DNA from: Pseudodesulfovibrio sediminis
GTDB taxonomy: Bacteria > Desulfobacterota > Desulfovibrionia > Desulfovibrionales > Desulfovibrionaceae
Assembly: GCF_020886695.1 (NCBI RefSeq)
Contig: NZ_AP024485.1
Span: 567,001 to 631,000 of the forward strand
DNA length: 64,000 bases
Direction of reading: 5' to 3'
Shown here in pieces: positions 19,611 to 28,537 of the stretch. The position numbers and the translations under genes are program-made. Each line of letters opens with the position of its first letter. The stretch's first letter is position 1. Below the pieces are notes generated by a model that had not been told where the DNA came from, ran no database searches, and saw only the letters and a program-made list of their open reading frames with translations.

Positions 19611-22322
19611 TTAAAAGGTTTGACCCATGAGCAATTCGATCTTGTGACGCCCATTGTTATCCAGGTCATCCAATGCATAGCCGTAGACCAAGCCAACCGG
19701 TCCCATGGGAGAGTACCAGTTTATGCCGGTACCAACACTCTTGTACAATCCAAGAGTCGGTTTGCTACCATAACGCGTCACTGATTCAAAGAGCATCTCG
19801 CCCTCTTTCCAGGCGTTACCGGCATCAAAGAATCCAAACATGACGATGCCCAAATCCTTGCTGATCGGACGCTTGATTTCAAGGTTGGTATAAAACGCCT
19901 TGTCACCACCGATGGTAGCAGATGACGTCGAGTTTGCCGTTGGGATAATCGAATAGTTGTCATAACCACGAATAGTTCCGACACCACCAAGCTCAAACCT
20001 CTGGGCAGTCGGGATTTCCGTGCTGTTCAGATTCTCATGCACATACCCGCCCCAGAACTTGGAGTGGAAGACAAACTCTTCGAAAAGCGGATACCACCAG
20101 TTGTATGACCCGACATATTTCACGAAGTCATCAGTACCACCCAACGGCCCACCACCAAACGTGATTTTCAACGTCGTCTTGGTACCAGTAGTGGTATTCA
20201 TAAAACTGTCACGAGTATCTCTGGTGACTGCTGCAGCCAGAGTCGAAGCGGTATGTTCACCGGCGTCGTCTTTGACTGAATCATCTGCATTGCTGTCAAC
20301 ATTCTTGATCTTGTAATATTCAAACCCATAGGACCAATTGAGTTTTGTATATTCGCCTATGGGGTAGAAGAAACGAAGCTTGGAGCCTATGGCAGCCTTG
20401 TCATAAGAGCTAAATTCGGTGTCTGTATTGTATGCCGTAACGCCAAAACCGAGATCAGTATCATCTATATGCGGATTGGTGAAATGGGCAACATAGGCGG
20501 TCGAGCTACCAATCTTACCATTGAAACCAATCTCATAGCCTCTACCGAAAAGGTTCCTTTCAGATATTTCACCGGCAAAGAACGGGCCATCATAGGTCGA
20601 GTATCCGATACCGCCACTCACCTTACCAGTGGCTTTATCCTTGACCTTGACGACAAGGTCCATTTCCTCAGGATTACCTGTGGGGACCGGAGCGATATCA
20701 ATTTTTTCAAAATAATCCAACTGGGTCAAACGCTGGTGAGAACGTTTCAACTTGTCACCACTAAACAGATCTCCATCGGCAAGGCGCATCTCGCGCATAA
20801 CGATGTTGTCCCGAGTGACAGTGTTGCCCTCCAGCAAAACACGCCTGATATGAACACGCTGATGCTTGGTAATCGTAAAGACGACATCGACAACCTTGGT
20901 TTCAGCGTCGTCCTGAAGATTTACGGCAACTTCGGTGTAGGCATACCCATAGTTGTTGTAATAGGCAGTAAGTGAATCGACATCACCCTTGAGCAAGGTT
21001 CTATCAAAATACTCGCCTTCTTCGTTCAGTGTATTGATCTTAACAAGCCCAATCAGTTTATCCGAATCATCAATGAGATCACCCTTGAAATAGGTTTTCC
21101 CCATCAGATACCGGTCTCCCTCGTGGACCTTGTAAATGACATCGATACCATCGTCATTGATTTTGACTTCAGGGCGGCCGACCCTGGCGGTAAGAAATCC
21201 CTTACTCTGATAAAACGCCATGATGGCAGAAGCGTCTCGTTCCAGGAGTTCTTCCTTCAGCACACCCGAGTCAGTGACCCAAGAGAGCATTCCGCGCTCC
21301 TGAAGGGCCAGGATGCTCTTAATATCATCAGGATCCATCTGCTCGGCACCATCAATGATGACGTTTTCAATGTAGAGTTGAGGCCCTTCATCAATCACGA
21401 AGGTCAGACGAGCAACACCGGTACCGGAATCCTCAATCTCATGCGTGACCTTGGCCTTGTAGTACCCTTCTTTGCGATACATCTCTCGAATGACACGAAT
21501 ATCATCTGCGAGGACCTTGGGGTTCACGACCCCACCCTTCTTGGTCGATACGGCTTCGAGAATGTCCTCGGAATCAATTTCCTCGGCACCACGAACGCCC
21601 AAAGCCTGAATACGAGGCTTTTCAGTGACATCAAATATCACTTTCTTCCCGTCATCCACATCGGAAATCAACACTTCGACATTATCGAAATAGCCAAGAT
21701 CATAAACATTTTTAAGAGCAGTATTAACTGCATCAGCAGAAAGCAGGTCCCCCTTCTGCATGGTCATACGCATGAGCACGACTTCCTTGTCCAGCACTTT
21801 GGTGCCAGCGACATCGACCTCAGCGACAACGTCCAGACGAAGCAAGTCTGTACGCATCCGGGCAACCAGTGCGTCAACTGCGGGCAACAGATTGATAAGC
21901 CCTTCCTTGCTCACGGAAATTTTCTTGCCAGCTCCTGTGCCATAGGCATCGACCAGGCGGGCGTCCATTGTCAGATTATCACCAATCTGATTCAGGGAGC
22001 CATATACAGAGAAAGAGGCACCTGTCAGCAGGGCCACTTCACGCGCAGAAGTCGAATCAAAGGTTGTTATGCCCTTCTCATCAAGAATTCGCTTCACCTC
22101 TTCAGGCTCTACGACCTTGAACCCAGCTTCAACCAATCGATCATTCAACAGCTCCGGCAGGCTCTCCTCAAGATATGCCAAATCATCGCCGGCGTTTACC
22201 TTAAACGGCAACACAGCGACCTTAACGTCCTGATCCATTCCTACCGCGGCCCAAGCCGCTGTTGTCAACAAGAGTACAGCAATCGCGCACATCGCAACTT
22301 TGCGAGCGAGATTAATGATCAT
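19611..22322 (-). CDS. bamA: Outer-membrane protein assembly factor BamA with an extra N-terminal domain
   Basis: Encodes 903 residues from the ATG at 22320-22322 (CAGGAG upstream), about 100 longer than typical BamA. A signal peptide (about 1-26) is followed by an extra domain of about 120 residues (VKVAVLPF, LLNDRLVEAGFKVVE, GASFSVYGSLNQIG) resembling TolB-N/CsgG-type domains. Five POTRA repeats follow (about 160-560), then a 16-strand barrel ending in the expected terminal Phe. The start overlaps the lolD stop by 11 bp. Confidence 0.93.
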   Translation of the reverse strand: MIINLARKVAMCAIAVLLLTTAAWAAVGMDQDVKVAVLPFKVNAGDDLAYLEESLPELLNDRLVEAGFKVVEPEEVKRILDEKGITTFDSTSAREVALLTGASFSVYGSLNQIGDNLTMDARLVDAYGTGAGKKISVSKEGLINLLPAVDALVARMRTDLLRLDVVAEVDVAGTKVLDKEVVLMRMTMQKGDLLSADAVNTALKNVYDLGYFDNVEVLISDVDDGKKVIFDVTEKPRIQALGVRGAEEIDSEDILEAVSTKKGGVVNPKVLADDIRVIREMYRKEGYYKAKVTHEIEDSGTGVARLTFVIDEGPQLYIENVIIDGAEQMDPDDIKSILALQERGMLSWVTDSGVLKEELLERDASAIMAFYQSKGFLTARVGRPEVKINDDGIDVIYKVHEGDRYLMGKTYFKGDLIDDSDKLIGLVKINTLNEEGEYFDRTLLKGDVDSLTAYYNNYGYAYTEVAVNLQDDAETKVVDVVFTITKHQRVHIRRVLLEGNTVTRDNIVMREMRLADGDLFSGDKLKRSHQRLTQLDYFEKIDIAPVPTGNPEEMDLVVKVKDKATGKVSGGIGYSTYDGPFFAGEISERNLFGRGYEIGFNGKIGSSTAYVAHFTNPHIDDTDLGFGVTAYNTDTEFSSYDKAAIGSKLRFFYPIGEYTKLNWSYGFEYYKIKNVDSNADDSVKDDAGEHTASTLAAAVTRDTRDSFMNTTTGTKTTLKITFGGGPLGGTDDFVKYVGSYNWWYPLFEEFVFHSKFWGGYVHENLNSTEIPTAQRFELGGVGTIRGYDNYSIIPTANSTSSATIGGDKAFYTNLEIKRPISKDLGIVMFGFFDAGNAWKEGEMLFESVTRYGSKPTLGLYKSVGTGINWYSPMGPVGLVYGYALDDLDNNGRHKIELLMGQTF

Positions 22323-22995
22323 AAAGTTCTCCTGACCGCAATTCGACACGTCTTTGCATCATGCCTGCGAGTTCCGGATTATGGGTAACGACCACAAAGG
22401 TCATGCCTAATTCTGCATTAAGGGAAACCAACAATTCACCGACCTTGGAACCATTTTCTTCATCCAGATTGCCAGTAGGCTCATCAGCCAGAAGGACTTT
22501 CGGCTTGAGCAAAATGGCCCGTGCTATTGCAGCACGTTGTCTTTCGCCCCCGGAGAGGGTCGTGACCTTATGTTCAAGTCGATGAGCCAGTCCGACCATA
22601 TCAAGCGCTTCCTTGGCAAGCTGCAATCCCTTGGAACGTCCCATCCCAGCAATAAACGCCGGCATTGCCACGTTTTCCAAAGTGGAAAACTCGGGCAGAA
22701 GGTGATGAAATTGAAAAACAAAACCGATATCCCGGTTTCGCAATTCCGCCCGCTGCCTGTCTCCCATGGTACTCAACTTGGTACCATTAAAATAAATATC
22801 ACCACTCGTCACAGTATCCAACGTACCAAGCATATGCAGCAGGGTTGTCTTCCCCGACCCCGATGCGCCCAGTATGGCCAGGGATTCTCCCCGGTTGATG
22901 GACAAATCAACTTCGTTCAGAACCCGCACTGTTTCAGGCGGACCTGCAAATTCCTTATTAACGGCGACCAGCCGGTATATAGAGTCACTACTCAT
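22312..22995 (-). CDS. lolD: Lipoprotein-releasing ABC transporter ATPase LolD
   Basis: Encodes 227 residues. Walker A is GASGSGKT (about 43-50), the signature is LSGGERQR, Walker B is VLLADEP and the H-loop is VVVTHNPE. It powers extraction of lipoproteins from the inner membrane for LolA. It overlaps lolC by 8 bp and bamA by 11 bp. Confidence 0.93.
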   Translation of the reverse strand: MSSDSIYRLVAVNKEFAGPPETVRVLNEVDLSINRGESLAILGASGSGKTTLLHMLGTLDTVTSGDIYFNGTKLSTMGDRQRAELRNRDIGFVFQFHHLLPEFSTLENVAMPAFIAGMGRSKGLQLAKEALDMVGLAHRLEHKVTTLSGGERQRAAIARAILLKPKVLLADEPTGNLDEENGSKVGELLVSLNAELGMTFVVVTHNPELAGMMQRRVELRSGELYDH

Positions 22996-24217
22996 AACGC
23001 AAGGCCTCGGAAGGACTCAAGGATGCTGCCCGACGGGCAGGATAGATAGTCGCCAGAAAACACAATAAAAACGCGGCAGCACCAATGGCAATCAAGTCAA
23101 TGGCTTCCAGCCTCACAGGCAGATAATCCACAGGATACACATTACTTGGCAACTTGATGAACTGATACTTCTTCAAGAGCAAACTGACCGGTACTCCGAT
23201 AAGGAAACCGATGGACGTTCCAGCCAGACCGATAAACGTCCCCTGCAACATGAATATGCTCCGAATACTTTTGGCATCCGCACCAATGGACATAAGCACC
23301 GCTATGTCTTTGGTCTTTTGTATTACCAGCATAACCAGTGTTGTGACAATACTGAAAGATCCTACGAGAACTATCATGGCGAGAATAATGAACATAGCCG
23401 TTTTTTCCAGCTCTAACGCCGCAAAAAGATTGGCATTCATTTCCTGCCAATGTCGTACATACACCGTAAAAGATGCAATTTTTGCACGCAGATCCTCAGA
23501 AATCTTTTCCACATTGTACACGTCATCCACGCTAATTTCCAACCCGGAAACCACATCCCCCTTGAATCCCAACAACTTTCTTGCCGCTGGAATGGAGACA
23601 TACCCAAGGGAGGAATCGTATTCAAACATTCCTGTTCGAAAAACGCCTACCACGTTAAACCGGCGCACTTTGGGGGTGAACCCCGCAGAACTGGACTGTC
23701 CCGAAGGCGACAGTAGATTGACCTCGGAACCAGCGGTCAATCCCAGCCGTTTGGCCAGCTCTGAACCGATGATGATTCCGGGAAAATCACTTTGCTCGCC
23801 AAGCATGTTCACGTCACCGCTGACCATGTCTTTGGACAGGCTCACCACTGTTTCCGATGTCGAAGGATCAATGCCTCGTAAGACAACCCCCTTCACGCCA
23901 GTCCGAGTGGACAGCATGACTTCAGAATAAATAAAAGGAGTCACGCCGGTTACGCCAGGCACGGTAGACACTTCTTCGGCCAATTTATCATGATCCTTAA
24001 CGCCACCCCGCAAGGAGGTCACCAGAATATGCGCATTGACGCCAAGAATCTTGTCCCGCAAATCCGTGGAGAAACCATTCATCACACCGATGACAACGAT
24101 GAGAGCACCGACGCCGATAGCCACACCGCATACCGCAAAAAGCGATATGACGGAAATGAACGACTGCTTCCGTAAGGCAAACAGGTAGCGAAGTGCTATG
24201 AAGGTTTCAAATCTCAT
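22988..24217 (-). CDS. lolC: Lipoprotein-releasing ABC transporter permease LolC/LolE family
   Basis: Encodes 409 residues with the four-helix layout of the family: one helix near residues 17-45 (SLFAVCGVAIGVGALIVVIG), a large periplasmic MacB-like domain (about 48-265), and three C-terminal helices. The C-terminal motif YPARRAASLSPSEALRYE is typical. A single permease gene suggests a homodimeric LolF-like complex; a second permease elsewhere cannot be excluded. Confidence 0.92.
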   Translation of the reverse strand: MRFETFIALRYLFALRKQSFISVISLFAVCGVAIGVGALIVVIGVMNGFSTDLRDKILGVNAHILVTSLRGGVKDHDKLAEEVSTVPGVTGVTPFIYSEVMLSTRTGVKGVVLRGIDPSTSETVVSLSKDMVSGDVNMLGEQSDFPGIIIGSELAKRLGLTAGSEVNLLSPSGQSSSAGFTPKVRRFNVVGVFRTGMFEYDSSLGYVSIPAARKLLGFKGDVVSGLEISVDDVYNVEKISEDLRAKIASFTVYVRHWQEMNANLFAALELEKTAMFIILAMIVLVGSFSIVTTLVMLVIQKTKDIAVLMSIGADAKSIRSIFMLQGTFIGLAGTSIGFLIGVPVSLLLKKYQFIKLPSNVYPVDYLPVRLEAIDLIAIGAAAFLLCFLATIYPARRAASLSPSEALRYE

Positions 24218-24240
24218 AATTTTCCTTGCAACAACCCACG

Positions 24241-25755
24241 CTACCCGGCCTCTGGCCTGAGTAGCGGGAAGAGGATGACTTCCCGAATGGAGGCGCTGTC
24301 TGTCAGGAGCATGACAAGACGATCGATACCTATACCCTGACCGGCAGCGGGTGGCATACCGTATTCAAGGGCACGAACATAATCCTCGTCCATGAAGTGG
24401 GCCTCCTCATCACCGGCTTCCTTTTCTTCCACCTGAATTTCGAAACGGCCTCGTTGATCAACGGGGTCATTCAATTCAGAAAATGCATTGGCCAACTCGC
24501 GGCCTGTCATGAACAACTCGAAGCGGTCGGTTATTTCCGGATTGGCTTCGTTGCGACGAGACAGCGGCGAAATATCTGTCGGATAATGATAGATAAAGTG
24601 TGGCTGTATGAGCTTCGGCTCAACCAGCAGATCAAAGAGCTTGGCCTGGAGCTTGCCGAGCTTTTCACCCTCGACCGTCTTCTCGCCTTTCTCTTTTACC
24701 AGATCACGACATTTGTCATAATCCATATAGATCTCAGGAGGCACGCCACCGATCTTCTCCAGCGACTCATGGAACGGCATGCGAGTCCAGGCTCCGATGG
24801 ACAGGTCGACTTCGACTCCTTGATAGGTCACCACGGATGAACCTGTCACCTTTGTGGCAATCCGGGAGAACATCTCTTCGGTCAAATCCATCAGATTTTC
24901 GAAGTTGGCATACGCCCAATAGAATTCAAGCATGGTGAATTCAGGGTTATGCTGAGTCGAGGTGCCTTCGTTGCGAAAGTTCCTGTTGATCTCATATACC
25001 CGCTCGAATCCGCCAACCAGCAATCGCTTGAGGTATAACTCCGGTGCAATACGCATGTAGAGCTTCATGTCGAGAGCATTATGATGTGTCTCAAACGGCT
25101 TGGCCGTGGCGCCACCGGGAATGGCCTGCATCATGGGTGTTTCCACTTCCATGAAGCCCTTCTCGTCAAGGATGTTCCGCATCTCACGAATAATTGCGGT
25201 ACGAGCCTTGAAAATTTCCGTGGTCTTGGGCGTCACTATGAGATCCACATACCGCTGGCGGTAGCGAGTTTCCACGTCCTTGAGGCCATGGTGCTTTTCC
25301 GGCAACGGACGCATGGATTTCGTAATGAGTTTGAAAGTTTTGGTCTTTACGGTCAATTCACCGGTCTTGGTACGAAAGAGGCCGCCGGTAACACCGACGA
25401 TGTCGCCGATATCGGTTTTCTTGAAGCGTTGATAAGCCTCAACACCCAACTCGTCTCTGGCCGCATAGACCTGAATTTTCCCGGTTCGATCCTGGAGATG
25501 AAAGAAGGTGACCTTACCGAACGAGCGATAAGAGACCACACGACCTGCGATGGTGTACTCGAGATCCAAGCTCTCAAGCGCCTCTCCATCCGTCTCGCCA
25601 TGGTCACTCAATATCTGCTGAACCTCATTATCCCGTTTAAAATCGTTGGGGTAAAGATCGATACCGTCGTCAAGCAACAGACATGCTTTTTCAACGCGCG
25701 ACTTGATTACAGCGTTAAGTTCATCTTTGGCCTGAAGCGCCTCAAGCATTGGCAT
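24241..25755 (-). CDS. lysS: Lysyl-tRNA synthetase, class II
   Basis: Encodes 504 residues from the ATG at 25753-25755. It has an OB-fold anticodon domain (about 50-150) and class II motifs, including the motif 2 region FRNEGTSTQHNPEFTMLE and motif 3 GIGIDRLVMLL. This ATG has AAGG five bases upstream. The frame stays open to a TTG at 25824, which would add 23 residues rich in lysine (NKKKNKKIK); that start has a weaker AGGG. First gene of the envelope operon, 23 bp from lolC. Confidence 0.9.
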   Translation of the reverse strand: MPMLEALQAKDELNAVIKSRVEKACLLLDDGIDLYPNDFKRDNEVQQILSDHGETDGEALESLDLEYTIAGRVVSYRSFGKVTFFHLQDRTGKIQVYAARDELGVEAYQRFKKTDIGDIVGVTGGLFRTKTGELTVKTKTFKLITKSMRPLPEKHHGLKDVETRYRQRYVDLIVTPKTTEIFKARTAIIREMRNILDEKGFMEVETPMMQAIPGGATAKPFETHHNALDMKLYMRIAPELYLKRLLVGGFERVYEINRNFRNEGTSTQHNPEFTMLEFYWAYANFENLMDLTEEMFSRIATKVTGSSVVTYQGVEVDLSIGAWTRMPFHESLEKIGGVPPEIYMDYDKCRDLVKEKGEKTVEGEKLGKLQAKLFDLLVEPKLIQPHFIYHYPTDISPLSRRNEANPEITDRFELFMTGRELANAFSELNDPVDQRGRFEIQVEEKEAGDEEAHFMDEDYVRALEYGMPPAAGQGIGIDRLVMLLTDSASIREVILFPLLRPEAG

Positions 25756-25859
25756 GAACCTTTCCGCATGTACGGACTTGGTTGCGAGCTTGATTTTCTT
25801 ATTCTTTTTCTTATTTTGTCCCAATGTTTTTTTCCCTGTTTCCCGAAAAGTCTAGAAAA

Positions 25860-25888
25860 ATACGAGAAACGTTGAATTTGTAAGTCAA
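25860..25888 (-). promoter_or_regulatory. Candidate sigma-70-type promoter of the lysS-lolCD-bamA-lpx operon
   Basis: On the minus strand, TTGACT and TCGTAT are separated by exactly 17 bases. The predicted start lies about 100 bases upstream of the lysS ATG and about 30 upstream of the alternative TTG, so it does not decide between them. Seen by eye only. Confidence 0.45.
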
Positions 25889-25974
25889 TTACCCCTCCCC
25901 GTCAAGAAAATGAGCCATATAAGCCCTGCTAAAAAACAAATCGCAACTTTCTAAAAAAAGTCGTGTTTTTTTGC

Positions 25975-26003
25975 TTGACGGCAATTCCCGATTTATTTAA
26001 ACA
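25975..26003 (+). promoter_or_regulatory. Candidate promoter of tRNA-Asn
   Basis: TTGACG followed 16-17 bases later by TTAAAC/TAAACA lies about 45 bp upstream of the tRNA. It is followed by two copies of CGCTTCGACGAACA (26011-26024 and 26028-26041) immediately before the tRNA. Confidence 0.4.
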
Positions 26004-26010
26004 CTCATCT

Positions 26011-26041
26011 CGCTTCGACGAACAAAACGCTTCGACGAACA
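26011..26041 (+). repeat. Tandem 14-bp repeat in the tRNA-Asn leader
   Basis: CGCTTCGACGAACA occurs twice with a 17-bp period directly between the candidate promoter and the tRNA. It may affect leader processing or be a slippage duplication. Confidence 0.7.
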
Positions 26042-26047
26042 CGAAGT

Positions 26048-26123
26048 TCCCCAGTGGCTCAATTGGCAGAGCGGGTGACTGTTAATCACTAGGTTCGCGG
26101 TTCAAGTCCGTGCTGGGGAGCCA
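26048..26123 (+). tRNA. tRNA-Asn (anticodon GTT)
   Basis: A full cloverleaf can be folded: acceptor stem TCCCCAG/CTGGGGA, D-stem GCTC/GAGC, anticodon loop CTGTTAA with GTT, T-stem CGCGG/CCGTG with loop TTCAAGT, discriminator G and an encoded CCA. It is the prophage integration target: the 3' 45 bases belong to the 65-bp attachment repeat, so the gene remains intact after integration. Confidence 0.96.
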
Positions 26124-26143
26124 GAAAGCTCAAGGGCTGATAA
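26079..26143 (+). repeat. attL, 65-bp attachment repeat (tRNA-proximal copy)
   Basis: It runs from CTGTTAATCACTAGG in the anticodon loop through the tRNA 3' end to GGGCTGATAA, identical to 61678-61742. Identity ends abruptly on both sides. The outer third is the first arm of a terminator hairpin. Confidence 0.96.
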
Positions 26144-26170
26144 GGATAAACACCTTATCAGCCCTTTTCT
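26132..26170 (+). terminator. Terminator of tRNA-Asn, completed by prophage sequence
   Basis: AAGGGCTGATAAGG pairs perfectly (14 bp) with CCTTATCAGCCCTT across a 7-base loop, followed by TTCT. The first arm lies mostly in the attachment core; the second arm lies wholly in phage DNA. Confidence 0.85.
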
Positions 26171-26201
26171 CATTTTGGACAAATCGGAGCAAAACGGACA
26201 C

Positions 26202-26226
26202 TTTTGGACGGTCCAACCGTCCAAAA
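26202..26226. repeat. Perfect 10-bp inverted repeat at the left prophage end
   Basis: TTTTGGACGG and CCGTCCAAAA flank a 5-base loop. Neither side has a T tract suitable for a factor-independent terminator. It may help end late transcription or be a protein-binding site. Confidence 0.5.
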
Positions 26227-26264
26227 ACCATCCAGTGTTTTTCTCAAATCCGATGCCACTCTCT

Positions 26265-26510
26265 TTATTTATTCCAGCCGAATCCCCACTTGTACGTGGT
26301 TGGCCAGTAAGCCCCGCCGCCGATACGGACACCGAGCCAGATCAGAGGAGCCCATATTTTCCCGACTAGACCGTGTGTTTTGACACAGTGGTAAAGCTGA
26401 TTGTCGGCATCAAGTCGCTCTCTATAGTTTTCTGCTGGCGAGGCATCTGCTCCAGCTCCGTAATGATACTCTATGTCATGGTCGAAACAGCCTCGATGGC
26501 CTGCACCTCT
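26265..26510 (-). pseudogene. Phospholipase A2-like protein remnant with no start codon
   Basis: The minus-strand frame between TGA (26511-26513) and TAA (26265-26267) is open for 81 codons but has no ATG, GTG or TTG. The product contains GCFDHDIEYHYGAG followed by RLDADNQLYHCVKTHG and GVRIGGGAYW. This resembles the Cys-x-x-His-Asp dyad and following Asp/Cys helix of small bacterial and phage phospholipase A2-like proteins. The N-terminal part is missing: the upstream sequence in the same frame is stopped by TGA. I infer a decayed cargo gene; a programmed frameshift from an upstream frame is the alternative. Confidence 0.5.
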
Positions 26511-26687
26511 TCAGGGCTGGTGGATGCTTCCAGGGCATCCTGATACGCCCTCGTCAATCAATACCCTGATTTCGCCGATCGCATCACCACGCTGACTGCC
26601 GGATAGCACAACGGGCGTCCTCCGCAGAGAACGCCCGTAAATGGAAGGCATGGACACGCCGCGCCCGCCCATGCCTGTGAACGATAG
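26511..26687. other. Gene-poor stretch after the fibre chaperone, with hairpin
   Basis: No intact gene was found. An inverted repeat on the minus strand (ACGGGCGT / ACGCCCGT around 26612-26639) lies about 50 bases after the chaperone stop. Short minus-strand fragments with protein-like composition (such as AYQDALEASTSPEEVQAIE) suggest the remains of a small tail-associated gene. Confidence 0.4.
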
Positions 26688-27122
26688 TCAGGCAACAGGG
26701 CTGTCCGGCCACTGGATGGCGTCCGGGAATGCCGCCTGTTGCGGGATATTTCTGAGTTCCCCACGATAGTCGGCCCACGCCAGCCGCGCTTTCTCATCAA
26801 GCGGGCAATCAGCCAGTTGCGTCCAGTCAGATTCGGCCAGCAGTTGATCACGTTCAGACCGCACCTGCGTGGCGGCGTGTTCAGCCCTGGCTTTCTCATC
26901 CACCACAGCAGACACAACCTCCTCGCGGTAGATCAAATCATCACCCTTGACCCACGCCGTGGTGTACTCGGTAAAGGCATCACGCTTCAAGGGCACCGCC
27001 TCATTGTACCCAGCCTCATCCAACTCCTCGGGGGTCAGCTCCGCGAAAGAGCGGAGAAAACCGTTGATCTCCACGGTTGTCGGCGGCATACGTTTGATGC
27101 TTCCATCTTTGTATCTGTACAT
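26688..27122 (-). CDS. Tail-fibre assembly chaperone-like protein
   Basis: Encodes 144 residues. The C-terminal segment (SERDQLLAESDWTQLADCPL, then WADYRGELRNIPQQ and FPDAIQWPDSP) is the hallmark of phage tail assembly chaperones that follow fibre genes. The N-terminal half is variable. The second of two adjacent ATGs (27122) has the better spacing to AGGAG. Last intact gene of the late operon, nine bases after the fibre-tip gene. Confidence 0.8.
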   Translation of the reverse strand: MYRYKDGSIKRMPPTTVEINGFLRSFAELTPEELDEAGYNEAVPLKRDAFTEYTTAWVKGDDLIYREEVVSAVVDEKARAEHAATQVRSERDQLLAESDWTQLADCPLDEKARLAWADYRGELRNIPQQAAFPDAIQWPDSPVA

Positions 27123-27130
27123 CATATCTC

Positions 27131-28537
27131 CTAGTTTGGTTGTGCGTTGGAGGTATTGGCCGGATACAGCAATGTCCCGGTCCAGTCATATACTGTGTTA
27201 CTAACGTTGCTAATGGCACTGACAAGCTTAAAACCATTGCTCAAGAATTTGACGACGGCACTATCAGTCCCATCATTGGTATAGGTGATGCCGTTGATAG
27301 TCAGTGTATCCAAGGCGCATCTAGTGCAGATGCACATACCATTAGCACTGCCGTTGCCCTTGTACGAACCGGAGAGGTCATATACCCCATCCTCAATGTT
27401 AGAGGGAGCTAAAGCGACGAATCCATCAGGCGCTGGATATTCAAGGTCGGCCTCAGAGAAATGACCGGTTATCCTGGTCCCACTTGTATACACGCTGGCA
27501 ACATGGATAAAATCCTTGAGCGTTGGGACGGTATACACAGGGTCAGTTCCAGTTGCAGGGGCAGGAGAGCCTGTGCCTAACCACGTCTCATTTTGACGTA
27601 CCCACGCTTTCCCTGTGTCTGTGTCGTATGCAATACCGATTGTATGTCCGGCACTAAGAGTAGTAGCTGAACACAAAACCACCGCGCTGCTACCATTGGC
27701 AATTAACTGCAACTGGTTTGAAGTGAGCATAAAGGCATAGGAACCTGTTCCACCAGCCACCGGACCGGGCCATAAGAAATGATCTTCAAACCCAAACCGC
27801 ACACCAACTGACTGGGAGAGAGTATCAACATGAAACTCCATATACCATTTGCCGGTACTGAGCAGGGTACTCCGTGAGGCTCCCCACCCGCCCGGACCTT
27901 GGATAGATACATTACCATCATGATACACAGGCGAAGTCGTAGCAGTCAGCACATTATAAGTCGTTCCGTTGTTCGTCGGCGTGTCCACGGATTGATCAGC
28001 AGACACGAAAGTCCAGTCATTACCATTGCCAGAGGTGTCTGCCCCTAAGTCTACTGCGTTGCCAAATTCAAGCCGCGTGTGCAACGTCAGGCCGGAAATA
28101 CCTCTTGGTACCCACAGGCCTGGAACCGCCGTCGAAGCCCGCCAGAAGCTCGTGTAATCCAGCGCACTCTCAACAATGGCCAGCCGCGAATAATACCCTT
28201 TGTCGCTCCCGCAATACTCGGTCAAAACATTGCTCACGAACTCGGCGTAAGTGGAGCCGACAGCCCCGCCATACGCAGACAGTTCAACATCCTGCGCCCA
28301 CACGGTCACGACGGTATCAACCTTGCGGATGGTCAGCAGGTAATGGTTGGTCACGTCAACCAGCTCGTGGGACGTATCAACGGTCGGATCAGTCGGCTTG
28401 AATCCAAAGGCAATGGTGCAATCCGTTGCCACGGCACCAGAGGATGAAAAACCGGATTCGAGCAGGGCCGAATACGGCACAGACACCGGGTACACGCTCC
28501 CATTGCTGTTCTTCAAAATTCCGGCAGGCTGCATCAT
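27131..28537 (-). CDS. Tail-fibre tip/receptor-binding protein with SPRY-like domain
   Basis: Encodes 468 residues. The N-terminal half is beta-rich without a recognised fold. Residues about 170-370 (GNGNDWTFVSADQS, GKWYMEFHVDT, VGVRFGFE, IGIAYDTDTGKAWVRQNETWLG) resemble a SPRY/concanavalin-type sandwich found at the ends of phage fibres. A C-terminal module of about 80 residues follows. Its start overlaps the fibre stop (ATGA). It likely contacts the host surface; the receptor is unknown. Confidence 0.7.
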   Translation of the reverse strand: MMQPAGILKNSNGSVYPVSVPYSALLESGFSSSGAVATDCTIAFGFKPTDPTVDTSHELVDVTNHYLLTIRKVDTVVTVWAQDVELSAYGGAVGSTYAEFVSNVLTEYCGSDKGYYSRLAIVESALDYTSFWRASTAVPGLWVPRGISGLTLHTRLEFGNAVDLGADTSGNGNDWTFVSADQSVDTPTNNGTTYNVLTATTSPVYHDGNVSIQGPGGWGASRSTLLSTGKWYMEFHVDTLSQSVGVRFGFEDHFLWPGPVAGGTGSYAFMLTSNQLQLIANGSSAVVLCSATTLSAGHTIGIAYDTDTGKAWVRQNETWLGTGSPAPATGTDPVYTVPTLKDFIHVASVYTSGTRITGHFSEADLEYPAPDGFVALAPSNIEDGVYDLSGSYKGNGSANGMCICTRCALDTLTINGITYTNDGTDSAVVKFLSNGFKLVSAISNVSNTVYDWTGTLLYPANTSNAQPN

